From NCBI GenBank assembly GCA_958430865.1, contig CAUDNR010003002.1, positions 30,813-47,684 on the forward strand: a stretch of 16,872 nt of DNA, read 5' to 3'. The translations under genes and the position numbers were made by a program. Each line of letters opens with the position of its first letter. Positions within the stretch are counted from its first letter, which is position 1. Shown here piece by piece: positions 16,171 through 16,872 of the stretch. Below the pieces are notes generated by a model. The model saw only the letters and a program-made list of their open reading frames with translations. It made no database searches and was not told where the DNA came from. Source of the DNA: Entrophospora sp. SA101 (taxonomy: Eukaryota > Glomeromycota > Glomeromycetes > Entrophosporales > Entrophosporaceae).

Positions 16171-16872
16171 TCATTCCTTCTGAAGTAAGGATTGTACAGA
16201 ATCTTCAACTTTTCTTGCATAAGACCATTGCACCAACAAATCACTTTCCTCATATTTGTAATTTTTTGTTGTTGTTGGTCCGTCATTACCATCGTCGCCA
16301 AAAGCGTTATTATTAGCAGGACATTCAATGAAATTTTGTACCGCTAAAAGCATTTGTTTTGCACAAAGTTTTGCAGGGAATCTGCCAGTTCCTGTACCAA
16401 AACCTGCAGAAAGAACATTCTTTATACATTCATGTTTCTTACTACCACCGCCATTATTTGATTCTAATATTTTCAAATTATGTTTTCTAATGGATGTTAG
16501 CATTGCCCATGTGCATCTATAAACAATATCATCGGATTTTATTTTTTTTGGTATTCTCATTGTTGGACAATGTGCAATATAACTAGGATAATTTTTTTGT
16601 ACATTTTCCTTTTTTTTTAATCCATCAACCAAATCTCTGACATCAACCAACAAACAACTACCAACATTTTGTTCACCACACCAATTTCTTTCAATTCTTT
16701 TTTGTACAACTGGTATAAGGTTATGAACACCACCATAATATTCTGAAATGTAATAATCAATACCACCATCCATTAAACCAAAATTATTCGCAGGTGAAAC
16801 TAAACATTGAATATCACCGTTGGATTTTAGAACTGATTGAAAAGTGTTTTCATAAATATGAACTTTTAAACA
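16171..16872 (-). CDS. Macro-domain protein (ADP-ribose-binding type), 5' end outside the window
   Basis: Open from the window edge to a TGA at 16171-16173, giving 233 visible residues with no intron. The visible N-terminal part reads CLKVHIYENTFQSVLKSN, then CLVSPANNFGLMDGGIDYYI, which matches the macro-domain 'NPAN....GGGvd.AI' motif that contacts ADP-ribose. Later, SAGFGTGTGRFPAKLCAKQM is the second conserved glycine loop, where the phosphate sits. Macro domains bind or hydrolyse ADP-ribose derivatives, and fungal stand-alone members are often described as ADP-ribose-1''-phosphate phosphatases; activity cannot be told here. The middle has an insert (residues about 135-145, Gly/Ser/Lys-rich) and a C-terminal acidic tail. 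The internal Met at 16773 falls inside the ligand loop and cannot be the true start. Confidence 0.85.
   Translation of the reverse strand, partial: CLKVHIYENTFQSVLKSNGDIQCLVSPANNFGLMDGGIDYYISEYYGGVHNLIPVVQKRIERNWCGEQNVGSCLLVDVRDLVDGLKKKENVQKNYPSYIAHCPTMRIPKKIKSDDIVYRCTWAMLTSIRKHNLKILESNNGGGSKKHECIKNVLSAGFGTGTGRFPAKLCAKQMLLAVQNFIECPANNNAFGDDGNDGPTTTKNYKYEESDLLVQWSYARKVEDSVQSLLQKE

Overview
The window looks like nuclear DNA of a very AT-rich, transposon-laden filamentous fungus. I would place it near Rhizophagus or another arbuscular mycorrhizal Glomeromycotina fungus. The reasons are low GC, GT-AG introns of about 80-115 bp, a decayed kinase with an 'LHSGN ... DLGLCGP ... APEVL' style, RNase H retroelement relics, and many small decayed DNA transposons. 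This placement is inference; no marker gene is present.

Layout. 1-640 holds nothing I recognise. 639-996 (+) is a dead protein-kinase fragment. 1106-1345 is a 240-bp MITE. 1556-3084 (+) is a peroxisomal 3-ketoacyl-CoA thiolase pseudogene with four exons and several independent lesions. 3368-4021 (-) is an intact two-exon secreted ML-domain (NPC2-like) lipid-binding protein, convergent with the thiolase. 4046-6174 is mostly non-coding and includes an unexplained, less AT-rich block with open frames (about 5040-5770). 6175-7107 is an internally deleted Tc1-type transposon with long inverted ends and both termini of its transposase. 8080-9372 (-) is a complete four-exon malate dehydrogenase ending in SKL, so probably peroxisomal. 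9703-10106 holds two coding relics. 10245-10965 is a degenerate terminal-inverted-repeat element. 11605-12799 (-) is a single-pass membrane protein with a 15-bp minisatellite in its ectodomain and a perfect 250-bp tandem duplication that replaces its C-terminus. 13387-13603, 13727-14301 and 14380-14610 are three further inverted-repeat elements, the last with an 8-bp target duplication. 14847-15720 (+) is a decayed retroelement RNase H and zinc-finger relic. 16171-16872 (-) is the 3' part of a macro-domain gene cut by the window edge.

Function. The intact genes are unrelated housekeeping or accessory genes. The only link is that the malate dehydrogenase (PTS1) and the dead thiolase (PTS2) both belong to peroxisomal fatty-acid oxidation and NADH reoxidation. 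I see no operon-like system, CRISPR array or defence island. The most interesting signals are the decay pattern (C-to-T/CpG-type changes), the frame-shifting perfect duplication in the membrane protein, and the dense set of small TIR elements.
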